A stretch of 64,000 nucleotides of DNA from Buddleja alternifolia (taxonomy: Eukaryota; Streptophyta; Magnoliopsida; Lamiales; Scrophulariaceae): contig CM033397.1 in NCBI GenBank assembly GCA_019426215.1, positions 27,468,480 to 27,532,479 on the forward strand. Direction: 5' to 3'. How positions within the stretch are numbered: the stretch's first letter is position 1; every line of letters begins with the position of its first letter. The translations under genes were made by a program, and so were the position numbers. This document shows positions 1 to 11,327 of this stretch, piece after piece. Under the pieces are notes generated by a model. It did no database searches. It worked only from the letters and a program-made list of their open reading frames with translations, and was not told the DNA's origin.

Positions 1-1741
1 AGTTTTGAGTGGTGACTTGACGAACATAGATTAATTTTTTAAGAATATGTGGACTAACTAAAATATTGTTAAGAACGGGAAGATGGGGGTGAGAATAAAA
101 TAGATTATCTAAGGAAATTAATCGAAATCAAAGCACCATTGCCTACCATTATTGATTTCGAATTACAATGTGTAAATGAATTAAGTGTATCTATCAAAGT
201 GGAGCCCCAGTATCCATGTACCAATGAGTCTGGATTATGAAGTCATGGTCTGAAATTGGGCCTGCTATGGAGGAGCCTATTCGGTTGACTGTGGAGTAGG
301 GCTGAAATAGGTGGATTAGGAGTGCTGAAAGGGTGGGTCGCCAAGAATGGGCTACACCATGGGGGTTGGTTAGGATGAAAGCGCGAGGGGCGCGTGTTGG
401 GCCACAAGAAAGGCGCTAGGCTAGGCAATGCGAGTCCATGGAGCACGTGCAAATGGATTTTGGGTGACGTTTTGTATACGTTGGACTAGAAAAACTCTAA
501 AGGGAGTAGAAATTTGATATACCACATTCGGGGCACGGCCTATAATCCCCGGGAGCCATTTTTTGCCATTACCTTTTTGTGGTGATACCAGTGGCCTAGT
601 CCCCTACCTTTACCACCGCCACATTTATTAGAAGAAAAGAATGGTGTATTAGGGGAGGGATTGACACAAAGGGCCGTGGAGGAGTCGAGAAGATTTTTGG
701 GATTATTTTTGAGTTGTTGATTTTTTTCAAATTGAAGCATGGAGCGGTTAATATCAAAAGAAGGAAAAGGTTGTGTCTGTGTGTGTTATCACTGTAGCCA
801 GACTTTTGAAAGAGTCTGGTAAAGCAAAAAGAGTTTGAAGAATGAGGGTCGTATCAAAAATCGGATTGCCAACTTCCCCAATATTATAAGGCAATTCTTT
901 GAGTTTGCGACAATAATCATGAATTGAGAGCAAGTCTTGTTTAAGAGTTCGAAATTGTTCTTCAAGTTGAATAGAGCTAGCAACTTTATTGTCTTGGAAA
1001 AAGTTTTCAATATTAAGCCAAATATCATGAGCGTTATTTCCTTTCTTCACAACAATTTACATAAGATCAGAAGCAAGACTTGAAAAAAGCTACGAATGAA
1101 CTTTAACGTCTAAACAAATCCAAATAGGGTCTTTTTTGTTTTTAGAAGTAGGGGGAAAAGAACATAGTTTTCCACTATATGGCCAATGCAGATAACGGGG
1201 AACATCTCGTGCCATTGATTATGGCGGGATTTCCTCAAACCCAACTGAAAAGGCATGAGATGGGCGACGTTGCTAAGAGCATAAGCGGGGCATTGGATTA
1301 GGGTAGATGACGATGAGAAAGACATAATATTGAGATGACCAAAAAAAAAAAGAACAAATCGAGAGGAAAGGTGCTAGGCGAATGGTTGTAGGAGGAGCAG
1401 TGGACGGTGTGAGGAAGAACCACGAAAGAGATGCTGACATGACGAGTGCCGGAGAAGAAGAGTCGAGAAAGCTAGGATACAGAAAGCTTGGCAAGGAAAC
1501 GATATCGAGTGAGTGAGAGACATCAAGGGGAGTAGACTATTTGGGTGGGGAGAGATTTATTACTGGTTAACTAATACCATGTAGGATTATGGAATTCCCC
1601 TTAAATAGAGTTACAATGTTTCTACAAAATTATAACCTAGCTACACTATAACCAAGAAAATAAGATGAATTCTAGGCAAGAATCAAGAGATTTCAATCTG
1701 CATAAATAAGGAAAGATATGAAATCTATATTGGGTCTAACA
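1..1741 (-). mobile_element. Decayed Ty1/copia fragment: 5' LTR, gag, protease (copy 1)
   Basis: Read on the minus strand: a 162-bp LTR (1580-1741), a primer-binding-like stretch, then a copia gag of the UBN2 type (about 1325-754, with a recognisable HDIWLNIENFFQDNK block), a Gly/Lys-rich zinc-knuckle-like remnant (540-740) and a low-complexity Pro-rich tail (243-452). The retroviral-type protease signature WYMDTGA follows at about 205-223. Stops and frameshifts interrupt every domain, so it is a pseudogene. The same piece recurs at 16386-18394. Confidence 0.75.
1580..1741 (-). repeat. Copia 5' LTR (162 bp), copy 1
   Basis: On the minus strand it begins TGTTAGACCC and ends ATCCTACA, followed directly by TGGTATTAGTTAAC, a variant of the initiator-Met tRNA primer site (canonical TGGTATCAGAGC). 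The gag reading begins downstream. The partner is 18233-18394. Confidence 0.7.
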
Positions 1742-2360
1742 TTATTGATTCCATTGAGCATTATCTAACCCTTGGGTAAATTGTTCATTTTTCTTATTTC
1801 GATCTTCCTATATCATGCATAACCTCACTCTTCTTAGGGTGCAATTTTAAAAGGCTTCATTTTTTCGCTGCGCCAAGCATCCTGAGATGTACCTCTCCTA
1901 ACATAACAAGTATCGGAACATAGCATAAAGTGCCAGAGGATAATTAAATCACATAAAAATACATTAATATTTTAAGATGTTCTCCTCCTACATCAATTGA
2001 TTAGAATAGGTAATTTTGGAATTTCTTTGCAAATGGTCAAGAATGAAGAATTAAATGTTTTTGGCAAAAGAGTAGGTTGCCTCCCAAGTCTGGATAGAAA
2101 GATGGTAATGTTTGTGTCTCAAGGGTCATGATTCACTAAAAGCCATTTATTTCTCTCATCCAAATCTCAATCCAATCCAATCAAATCTAGGAACATTGAA
2201 CAGAAACAAAATATATTTATATTGCTCAAATGAAGCATACAAAAAATCTTAAAAGTGGTCAAACTTTTCCAGGGGAAAACCCATGTGGGAAATCCAGAAA
2301 ACCCCTAGCATCTTCTTGAAATCCAGAAAACCCCTAGCATCTTCTTTCGTATATATATAA

Positions 2361-2403
<43 letters not shown>

Positions 2404-2654
2404 GTTATTTATATGCATGTGTTTGTAACTATAATGGTTATGTTCCCCTGTATATGTAAATCGGCCATGGACCTTTTTTCCCATAGTGCATTGAATCATT
2501 CGATTTCTATATAACATATAAACTTCATTTATCCACCACTTCCAAAAGGATAATTTTTGTTATTGGGGAAATTCCAAAAGGATAATTTTTTTTATTCCAT
2601 TTTAGAGTTTATATCTTGACCTAATTTTGAGTCAGATAAATATAGGGTGCTGAT
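1742..2654. other. Non-coding stretch with small repeats
   Basis: No gene recognised. It contains a 28-bp tandem duplication of a segment ending CCCTAGCATCTTCTT at about 2291-2346, immediately followed by an (AC)n-(AT)n compound microsatellite. The corresponding region of copy 2 is 18395-19297. Confidence 0.6.
2350..2402. repeat. Compound microsatellite (AC)n(AT)n
   Basis: Uninterrupted CA repeats followed by TA repeats. The matching site in copy 2 (about 19011-19046) is shorter, so the locus separates the two copies. Confidence 0.9.
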
Positions 2655-2776
2655 CTAGGTTGCACGGATACGGATACAGGGACACGGGTATGATACGATA
2701 CGATACGGACACTGCTATATGAATTTTCAAAAAAATTTAGGATACGACACGGTAGGGATACGGCTATACAATATTA

Positions 2777-2810
<34 letters not shown>

Positions 2811-3579
2811 GTACTTTTATGCATTAATAATGTACAAACAAAATAAAGTAAGAACTAATAATTTTACATTAGGCATTTTATCAAACACTGGAAGTATGAT
2901 GCATTTTTATGACTTTCAGACATAATTTCTACATTAAACTCTTAAAATCTTTAAATTTACCTAATATGGTGCTCTTGTAACAAAAAATTTCAGGTAACCA
3001 GAACAAAAATCGAATCTCCAAAGTGTGATAGAATTTTAGAAGTAAAGTAGTAATTCTAAGTCCAACCCCTTAGAATTGAACTACAGAAGAAGAAAAGATG
3101 ACTTTGAAATTGGAACTATTATCTCAAACTAAAGGTAATTTAAAATGGAGAAAGAAGAGCTTGAATTGCACTTTTGATTTTGATTGTAGAGCTAGAAGTA
3201 GTAGGAAGGAAAAGAGGGATTCACGGAAGCTGCTTTGGTGTGAATCTGATTTTTGATTTAGTTAAATTATTCCTATTAGTAATTCAGGCCCCCAAATTTC
3301 AAAAATATAAAATTCAACCCCGTCGTGTCCTAAAACGTGTTGGACACTTTCCTAGCTGTGTCCGAAACCATGTCCCATCTTTTTTGTCTTGTCCTAAAAC
3401 ATGTCGGACACTTCCCTAGTCGTGTCTGACACCGTGTCCCATTTTTTTCTTTTTATTTATTTTCAGACACTCCAGGTGACGTGTCTGACACGTATCGGGG
3501 CCATGTCCGAGACGTATCCGTGTCCCCCAAGTGTCCGACACTGTATTATGTGATTTTTAGGAGTATCCGTGCATCATAG
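2655..3579. mobile_element. Non-autonomous hAT-like TIR element, copy 1
   Basis: The ends are imperfect inverted repeats: CTAGGTTGCACGGATAC at the left and, reversed, CTATGATGCACGGATAC at the right. The flanks are GTGCTGAT and GTGCTAAT, an 8-bp target duplication with one mismatch, the size typical of hAT elements. The interior is non-coding. It has an (ATT)n tract near 2771-2810 and a run of degenerate GTGTC-type direct repeats (3320-3540). No transposase is encoded. A diverged relative lies at 32602-33268. Confidence 0.7.
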
Positions 3580-3897
3580 GTGCTAATTTTTGTCTCCGAA
3601 TTCTATGTGTCTATTTTCCTCTATTAGGCAGTACTAAATTAAATTGGATCATTTATTCCATATCGTATTCAATTCCTTATTTCATGTACTTATATGTATG
3701 ACATATGTATAAATCTTTTCTTTAAACAGACATGTATATAATTTTTTCCTTAAACAGCCCCATTCATGAATTATTTCTATTTTTGCCGAAGATTGGTGAT
3801 GTGGATATTAGTTTTGTCCTTTATATTGAATGCATTCAGTATGCTTTATTACTCAAACAATTAGTTTTGATTTGCTGATATAATGAAGGGGAAAAAA
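3580..3897. other. Spacer between hAT-like element and Helitron
   Basis: About 320 bp of AT-rich sequence with no recognisable gene or repeat end; the same spacer is at 20225-20542. Confidence 0.6.
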
Positions 3898-4828
3898 TCT
3901 ATATCTATATCTATATTATACTAAAAGTGTGGATAATTTAGGTGTTTGTTCCAATTGTGATTTTACATTTCTACCCTTACTATTATAATTATGATTGAGA
4001 ATATATAATATTTACTAGATGAAATTCCTCAACTTTACTACAATGTTAATGAATAATGAAGTCACCCCCACCTTCCTACAAATTAATTAATGGAAAATGA
4101 ATGTCATTAATCCAAATATTACACCTTTCAACCCCTTCATATATTTTACAACATGTGTTGAACTCTTCATCTCTCCAACTATCTATTGAAATAAGTATAA
4201 TTTAGTACATATTAAATTCACCATTTTCCTAAAAGAATAATGAGTCATAAAAAAGATACTCCCACCTTTCAAAAACTTTCCACCTTCTTTAGCTATTCAT
4301 GACACATTTAATAAAAATCTTGAATCTTTTCTCAATAAAAAGCATAACTTGTTATAAGATCTTAAGTTTTAAGATCGCAGCCATTTATGCTAAAAAAAAT
4401 TGGGTCATTGAACATAGTTATTTGCATATATAGGGGTGGGGTTACTTTTCTTTTTAACATGACTAAACACCCATGGATGTTGATATTCATGTACAATGTT
4501 CCATGTCCAGTTTGCAACTTCTTTTGGAAGCTTGAAGACTCAATGATTGTTGATATTGAGTTCAAGAATGGTTAGCTTTTTTTTCTCTATTTTCTCAATT
4601 TACCAATGAAACTATGGCCAAAAGGCATATTTGCCGTTGTTTCATAATATTGGCTTAATATAAATAAGTATATCCTAAATTGTTTTAACATAATACTATT
4701 TTTAAAAATAATTCCTTATGTCATATATTTTATTTTTTCTATCACTTGTCTTCTACATTTTAAGTTAAGTTACCAAGGGCGAGCACCATTGTGATGTTGC
4801 CACAATTACATGAAAATCAATCGACTAG

Positions 4829-4865
<37 letters not shown>

Positions 4866-5790
4866 TAAGAACCAACTTTTGAAGATTAATTGAAGTGTTT
4901 CTTTGATAACGAGAATGATACTGGACAGCAATGAAGAGAAAAAAAAACTAGTCCAAATCTACGTGTAGATAACGCATACATGTAAAAGAAAACAAATAAA
5001 ATAAAAAATCAAGGAATGTAATTGTATTTGACAAACCATAGGGGAGGTCCCTCTACTTTGGAACCTTTTCCAGGAACGGTTATAATTTTAATAAAAGGAA
5101 ATAGTAATTTTTATACAAAAGTTAGGATTGTCTAATGATTGTTAATGTTAAGAGATGTGGAGGTGCTTTTATAAAGGGAAATAAGTAAAATTATAGGAGG
5201 TCAACCTGTATTTGTAACGAACCTGGGGGTAAGTTTCTTAATTGGCCCTAAAACTTTGCAACTTCTCTAAGCTTAATAAAATGAGTAAAAGAATGAGTTG
5301 TGTCGTTATTGTCAATTGAGTTGAATTTTTAAGAATGCTTTAATTGATAATCAAGTTTGCCATTTATTTAGTTGATATTTAAGTTTTTGTTTTTAATTGA
5401 TACTTGAGTTAAACTGAAACACAAATCAGAATTAAATGTTGGACAAACAAGTTTGAGATGGGAGAGTTGTACGTGCTCATATGAGCACGTGAACTAATAT
5501 CTTGATATAAAAGCTTAGGATCATATAGCAATGGGGCTAATGGAGTAGAGTGGAAAGAAAAGATTAGAGGTGTGGTGTACGAAATGGTGAAGAATATCTG
5601 ATCAGTCTTCTTACAGAACCATGTGAAGTGGAGATAAAGGTTGGAATTTTGGATAGGGAGGAAGAATATTATAGTTGGTTGAATATACTCAAAAACCACA
5701 AAGTTTCTCAACTATGTAATGATTCCTTAGACTGTGATATAGTTCGGTACACGACCTTTGACATATTTTCATAAACTAACTTATGTATTG
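3898..5790 (+). mobile_element. Helitron 5' portion (copy 1, 3' part lost in the gap)
   Basis: Begins with the plant Helitron 5' signature TCTATATTATACTAAAAGTG; the TC start is at 3898 or 3910 because TATATC is iterated. It follows an A, as expected for insertion between A and T. The 3' terminus is absent because the contig ends at 5790. No Rep/helicase reading frame is visible. Confidence 0.7.
4831..4862. repeat. (AT)n microsatellite in the Helitron
   Basis: Sixteen AT units in copy 1; the equivalent in copy 2 (21474-21501) is shorter. Confidence 0.9.
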
Positions 5791-5890
5791 NNNNNNNNNN
5801 NNNNNNNNNNNNNNNNNNNNNNNNNNNNNNNNNNNNNNNNNNNNNNNNNNNNNNNNNNNNNNNNNNNNNNNNNNNNNNNNNNNNNNNNNN
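5791..5890. other. Assembly gap of 100 Ns
   Basis: Exactly 100 Ns, the conventional placeholder for a gap of unknown size. It joins the interior of a Helitron on the left to the interior of a gypsy RNase H domain on the right. The missing sequence should contain at least the Helitron 3' half and the gypsy integrase and 3' LTR. Confidence 0.99.
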
Positions 5891-6462
5891 ATCATTACAA
5901 ACCGAGTTGCTCTTTGAACAATCTTTCTGGCCTCAATCTTATCACTGGGCAGCTCATCCTTGACCAGATAGTCGGTAATTGCATCCTTCCAGGAACTCTC
6001 AGTTGAGACTGGTAGGACCGATGTCAATGATTCTAGGGATTCAGCCACCAGCAGAGTGACTTTCCTGCTTTTCAACCCTACAATTTGATTTGCAAATTTC
6101 GACAAAGCATCTGCTCTTTCATTTTCATCTCTAGGGATTTGATGCAACTCAACTTTTTCAAACTCTAGCATCAATTCCCTCACCTTCTTCAAATATCGTA
6201 CCATTGTTCGTTCCCTGGCTTCATTCGTGCCGGCGACTTGCCTAGCCACTAATTGCGAATCTGTGTAGACCATTAGCGTCTTTACCTCTAAGATTTTTGC
6301 CATCCTCAAACCTGCAATAAGGGCTTCGTACTCCGCTTCATTATTTGTCACATCGAAATTTAACTTAATACCGAATTCCATATCCAACCTAACTGGGGTT
6401 TGCAACCAAACTCCAATTCCTCCCCTCTTCGTCATTGATGAGCCATCCACATGTAAAGCCAT
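5891..6462 (-). pseudogene. Second (archaeal-type) RNase H of the gypsy element
   Basis: An uninterrupted reading of about 190 codons up to the gap. The four acidic catalytic positions are visible: D in HVDGSS, E in NNEAEYEALIAGL, D in VYTDSQLV and D in NERADALSK. This is the extra RNase H typical of Tat-lineage retrotransposons, thought to help remove the RNA strand during replication. It is the best preserved part of the element and is cut by the N run. Confidence 0.85.
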
Positions 6463-6479
6463 GGCTTACTGACTCCACT

Positions 6480-6960
6480 GCAACCACTCCAGGGACTGAT
6501 TCCGTTGTCATCTCAACAACAAAATCGCCATGACCTGCGCTTTCACTGCTGTACGGTTTCTATTCAATGTTGAATTCTCCCAATTCAATGCCCACACTTA
6601 ACAAGTCTGCCGAAACATCGGGTTTTTCAACACTTGCTTCAGGGGCTTGTTCGTAAAGACGACAATTGATGGGACTGAAAATAGGGTCGCAATTACGAGC
6701 GGAAGTCACTAGAGCGAGTGTGCCATTTTTCAATCTCCAAACAATTTAACTTGCCCCTTGGATTAATTTACTAATGTAATATACCGGTTGGTGTTCGTTT
6801 CGACCTCTCGGACCAATACCGCACTGATGGCTGCCAAGGAAAAAAACCAAGTATAAGAACGAGGGTTCCCAAAAATAGGTTTTGTCAGTAATGGGGGTGA
6901 TACTAAGTATTCGTTAAGCTCCTGGAAAGCTTTTCACATTCTTCAGACATGTGAAGTTTT
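6480..6960 (-). pseudogene. Classical RNase H remnant of the gypsy element
   Basis: KAFQELNEYLVSPPLLT is readable at about 6885-6935, followed by the decayed block SAVLVREVE and then FTNKPLKQVL. These correspond to the connection/RNase H segment that normally follows gypsy reverse transcriptase. Stops and frame changes are numerous. It lies just upstream, in transcription order, of the second RNase H. Confidence 0.65.
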
Positions 6961-7149
6961 TACCTTCCGTAGGATTTTGAAAAATTGAAGTCCTTTATCA
7001 GTCGATCTAGATATAAATCTGTCAGGCTTGCCATTCTTCCGGTCAATTTTGAACTTCCTTCACATGGAGGGGGACTTCATATTCAAGATGGCTTCGAGTT
7101 TTTCAAGATTGGCCTCAATACCTCGTTCGGTCACCATTAACCCAAAAAT

Positions 7150-7920
7150 TTTCCCCTCGAACTCAATGTACATTTATTAGGGTTTTTTAATTTCATCCGT
7201 ATCGTTTCATTATTTCAAAAGAAATCATCAAGTGATTTAAGTGGTCCGACTCGTCCACAGATTGCGCGCATATCATCAATGTACACCTCCATGGTCTCCC
7301 TATCTCATTCTCAAACATCGTATTGACCAATCGTTGATACGTGGCTCCTGAGTACGGAGGCCAAAAGGCATTACATTGTAACATATACCACCTCTGGCCG
7401 TGACGAAGGAAGTCTTCTCCCTATCTTCCTCCGCCATCATTATTTGATTGAAACCCTGATAGGCATCCATCATGCTCAACAGAGCACAACCTGCAGTAGA
7501 ATCTACTAATAAATCAATACGAGGCAAGGGATAAGGGTCCCGAGGGCATACTTTGTTTAGATCAGTGAAATCGGTACACATGCGCCATTTGTTTTCGGCT
7601 TTAGGTACAAGGACTACATTTGCTAGCCATTCAGTAAATTGAATTTCATTTACATAACCGACTTCAAGCAGCTTCTTCACCTCTTCTTCAATGATGGCAT
7701 CTCTATCAGGCCCGAAATTTCTTTGTTTCTGACGAACCGGTCTTGCCTCGGGGTCAACATTCAAACGATGCACTATCACTTCCGGGTCAATGCCTTGAAA
7801 ATATGCAGCCTTCCAAGCAAAAATATCTGTGTTTGCCTTGAGAAATTTTATCAATTTCGACTCCATTGTGGGACTCAGTTGCCCCCCCAATTTTGGTAGT
7901 TTTCTCTGCATCGTTTTCAA
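7150..7920 (-). pseudogene. Reverse transcriptase, Tat-type gypsy
   Basis: From 7920 downward: the palm motifs KWRMCTDFTDLNKVCPRDPYP and LLSMMDAYQGFNQI (this contains the first catalytic Asp), then FVTARGGICYNVMPFGL. A frameshift follows and GATYQRLVNTMFENEIG continues in a second frame. The catalytic box EVYIDDM is present at about 7265-7285 in a third frame. The enzyme would copy element RNA into DNA. All key motifs survive, but not in one frame. Confidence 0.85.
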
Positions 7921-8139
7921 AAAGTTGAATAGTTTTGTGCTCCACAGGTTGCACCCTCGTATCGATTTTCCTTTGCCTCTTATCCAGCTGCTCCATCAGC
8001 ATGGTTGCCTCCTTATCCACGACATTTACCCTCGTCACTTCCTTTTTCCTTTTCTTGCTTGAATTAGGCACTAACGAGGTAGTGTAACAGTCTTGGGCTT
8101 CCAACTGATTGCCCCTTACTTCGCCTATCCCATTCTGGT

Positions 8140-8600
8140 TTTGAACTCATTTCAAATGAGGAGTCGAAACAATGGCTCCAAACATATTTAGCATCGGCCT
8201 CCCCACAATCATATTATAAGCAAAGGGGGTATCCACAACCAAAAAGGTCACATGCAATGTCTTTCTCTTCGGAGCCGACCCCAGCGAAACGTCGAGCTCT
8301 ATCGAACCTTTCGGCATGATTTGTGACCCAGTGAATCCCATTAGGGAGTACTCACGCTCGTAAGTTCACCCTCCCCAAGTCCATCTTTTGTAGAACATCC
8401 CAAAAGATTATATCTGCTGAACTGCCAGTATCGACAAACACCTTATGTACCGCAAAATTTGCGAATCCATTGTTATCACCATCGGATCATTATGGGGAGC
8501 AATCATGCCCTCGTAATCCCTATCGTCAAAAGCTATTGGCTGGTCCTGATATGTACGAAAAGACCTTCGTAGGCTCCTGACGATAGTGATTGCCACACAT
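8140..8600 (-). pseudogene. Aspartic protease region, Tat-type gypsy
   Basis: The sequence reads IAFDDRDYEGMIAPHNDP upstream and then, in another frame, the active-site signature VFVDTGSSADI at about 8415-8450. A third frame gives the C-terminal part (FLVVDTPFAYNMIVGRP, 8147-8341). The catalytic DTG is intact, but frame changes on both sides break the protein. Confidence 0.75.
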
Positions 8601-8929
8601 TTCCCTCTTATGCCTTTTTTCGCACTGGACGAATCACCTCCAGCTGGTCCTCCCGCGATAGTGTGGATCTCCGCCTGACTAAATTAGTATGTTCTTTACG
8701 TCGATCACCCTGACGATGTTATCATTGTCCCTCTTTCATCATTGAGTCGATAGTTGTCACTTCGACGATGTTCATCAGTCCGGGGACGGTCATATGGGCG
8801 ACTGTCCGGACCTAATGTTCATACGGTCTCCATCCCTTTTATAATGGAAACGATCGGGCGATCGACTACGCGATCTTTGCATCTTTTGTGCGATGGCTTT
8901 CGGAGCTCTTACTTTCGCAAAGAGTACGA

Positions 8930-10270
8930 TCAATAAAGTCGTTAAGAACACCGTCTTTAATCAGACGTTCAAGTTCATCTTTCAATTGATAACATTCTTC
9001 AGTTCGTGGCCATTGTCTTTGTGAAACTGACAATACTTATCTGAATTTGCTCTGGATTTCGATTCATTGGCTTGGCCATCGAATTGCATTCATATGCTGC
9101 ACTCCAGTAGCACTCTTCCTCTTGATGCTTTCAAGGGGGTGTACTGCTCGTATTTTGAGTATCGAGAGGGTCGTTCGTGGTTCTTTTCAGACCTCGACCC
9201 TTCCTGCGATAGCTATTATCTTTGCGATCTCTACGATCGTTTACGGGCTTGCAAGCCTCGAAATCTTTTGATAGGTTCATTTCCTCCTCGTTGATGCATT
9301 CTCTTCAGTTGCATCAGCTCTTCTTGATCTTTAGGTGCACAAACGACAAGGGCAGAGCCAAAAGAAACGTTACCACAAGATCATGAGTTAATTCAGGATT
9401 TCTAAACTTCTTGATTAAACCTATGAACAAAATCCTCAGACTCTCGCCCGGACCCTGCTTGAACCCCATCATGGACAACACGGACTTCCTGGCCTTCTTG
9501 TTGGCGGCAAAATGATTTTCAAACCTCTTAATGAGCTGTTCGTAGGACATTATCGAACCGGGCTGCTGACTAGTGAGCCAGTCTTGAGCCCGTCCGACCA
9601 AAGTCGTCACAAAAACCCGTGCATTTATAGCATTCGACTGATGATACAACGACATCAGCAGTTCAAAAGTAGTTAAATGTGGCCCCAGAGCACCCATCCC
9701 ATCATATGTAGGCAAAAGAGGAGCTTTGAATGAACTCGGGGGTTCTTCAAACGTTATACTTTCAAAAAACGGTGAGTTTCTAGCCATCAGTGCAGACATC
9801 GGCCTATTTTTTGAACGAGGCGCTTCCGGTCTACAACTCGCCCTACCAAGCTTTTCATAAATATCATCAATTTCTGCCCTTAACAAGGCTGGCTGCTCCC
9901 TCTCCTCCTGCAAGGGCTGCTTTCCCCATCGAACCTCCCCGTGCACACTAGCCCCGCTGTTGACCTCCTCATCGGACTGTGCTCCTTGCTCGACCCTCTT
10001 CTTATGCTCTGGATTCAAACCTTCATCTTTGGGGAACAACTTCCTAGGTGCCAGGGGAGCCCCCGAAGTCTTAGGTATGCTCGGAGTTAGCGGCCCCGAC
10101 GCCATCAAACGACTCAGAACTTCATCCACCTTCTACTGAACCATCTTCTCCAACTCTCCCTTTGTTACTAACATCTTCTCATCACCTCGGCTACCACCGC
10201 TTCTGTCAGGTGCAGAAGACACAGAATCCTCAATGCGAACTCGCTTATCCTTCTGACCATCTCCTTCCAT
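8930..10270 (-). pseudogene. gag of the Tat-type gypsy element
   Basis: The first ATG after the primer site is at 10270. The frame runs MEGDGQKDK..., hits one in-frame TAG at 10133-10135, and continues in the same frame to 9314. That part includes the retrotransposon gag domain (SPFFESI, ITFEEPPSSFK, ARVFVTTLVGRAQDWL, YEQLIKRFENHF). After a frame break, the YCQFHKDNGH motif typical of Tat gag appears at about 9020-9045, with a further frameshift right after it. The product would be the capsid/nucleocapsid precursor. One nonsense codon and at least two frameshifts disable it. Confidence 0.8.
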
Positions 10271-10305
10271 CCTGACGCCAAATTCAGCGACTCTCAAGTA
10301 GTTTC

Positions 10306-10323
10306 CCACAGACGGCGCCAAAC
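10306..10323 (-). promoter_or_regulatory. Reverse-transcription primer-binding site
   Basis: Minus-strand sequence TTTGGCGCCGTCTGTGG directly after the LTR. The TGGCGCCG core is the usual tRNA primer site of plant Tat/Athila gypsy elements and fixes the LTR boundary. Confidence 0.8.
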
Positions 10324-10939
10324 TGATCTAGCACGGATCCTACTCCCTACTATTTCAGTCCAGAGGATCGATAATATGCGCGAAAGTCACGTTCTCAATA
10401 ATATAGACTGCACTCAGATGTTGAGCTGCCTACGTACCCTTTCAGGATCAAGTCTAGACGTAGTTCAAACATGTAGTTTAGAATAGATATGATTCGTATT
10501 ATGACGATCTCTCGTATTTGTATTCTAGGTTCGTACTCTCGAGTCTCCAATTATTCGAGCTACACGAAGTATGATTCGTAGTATTTATTCCTCAAACTCT
10601 CGGTCCCAATTCTTCATAAATGACTCTATTTATAGAGTTTTCATTCGGTACTGTAGGGCGAATGATTGACAAGACGTCTTGCCTACGGATTCCCTACACG
10701 TGTGTCTGATGGGTGGCACAGATTCGATGCCCATCGGGTCGGGCCGTGAACCGACCCTATCCGAATTACAAAAACACGTGGATCTTGGAGTGTAATGCAA
10801 ATACCAAGGTTATAGGGACCGGGTGTGAAACCCATCTCGTTTCCTCATATTCGAGGTAGTATATCAAATATATGACCCTAAATATTCCAAGGAATACGAG
10901 CTGACGATTATTAAATCTTCTAATATTTTAGGTATGTCA
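10324..10939 (-). repeat. 5' LTR of the Tat-type gypsy element
   Basis: On the minus strand it starts TGACATACC (a TG two or four bases further out is also possible) and ends GATCA immediately before the primer site. It contains a TATA-like TCTATAAATAG on the minus strand (about 10625-10638). The 3' partner is not in the window, so the outer boundary rests on the TG...CA rule alone. Confidence 0.65.
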
Positions 10940-11327
10940 CACATATATATATACACACACATGGTGATGCAGGGGGTGGGGTGGGTGGTGATGCAGGGGT
11001 GGGGTGCTTTTTTTTTTATGAAATAATAATTTTTTAGTTTATATTTAAAATAAAAAATCCCAAATTAAGTCAAAATCAGTCAAAATCCCCCAAATTTAAG
11101 TCAAAATCCTCAATTTCGGTCAAAATTCCCAATTTTAGTCAAAATTCCCAAATTTTCCTGCCAATTAGTACCAAAATTGCCAATTTTTTCAAGTTAGTGT
11201 ACCCAAATTGCCAATAGGCCAAACTTAGTGTACTAAAAAAACGTACACGCCAACATAGTGTATGAATGTTGCAATTTTTCCCTTACATATGATACATTAA
11301 TTAACATCCCTTGTATTGGAAATCATT
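10940..11327. other. Low-complexity spacer
   Basis: It starts with a short TA/CA microsatellite and a 20-bp-scale duplication rich in GGGGTGG. A run of degenerate iterations of TCAAAATCCC-like sequence follows at about 11050-11170. No gene seen. Confidence 0.6.

Larger units (their letters stand above)
1..5790. repeat. Large direct duplication, copy 1 (truncated by scaffold gap)
   Basis: The whole stretch matches 16653-22446 in the same orientation, base for base apart from scattered substitutions and small indels; the net offset drifts only from 16652 to 16656. Microsatellites differ in length between the copies. From about 4440 onward single-base indels in homopolymers become much more frequent, which looks like low-quality contig-end sequence. 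The copy starts before the window and stops at the N run. It may be a true segmental duplication or an unmerged haplotype/contig overlap. Confidence 0.95.
5891..10939 (-). mobile_element. Ty3/gypsy element of Tat type, 5' part, truncated by the gap
   Basis: Read on the minus strand the order is 5' LTR (10939-10324), primer site, gag, aspartic protease, reverse transcriptase, classical RNase H remnant, then a second RNase H of archaeal type running into the N gap. Two RNase H domains in tandem are characteristic of the plant Tat/Ogre lineage. Integrase and 3' LTR are missing, presumably in the gap. Several stops and frameshifts make it non-functional. Confidence 0.85.

Noticed and set aside
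8754..9294. Plus-strand frames of 60-75 codons within the gypsy element
   Set aside because: They are antisense to the gag 3' region, where minus-strand Tat-type motifs are readable.
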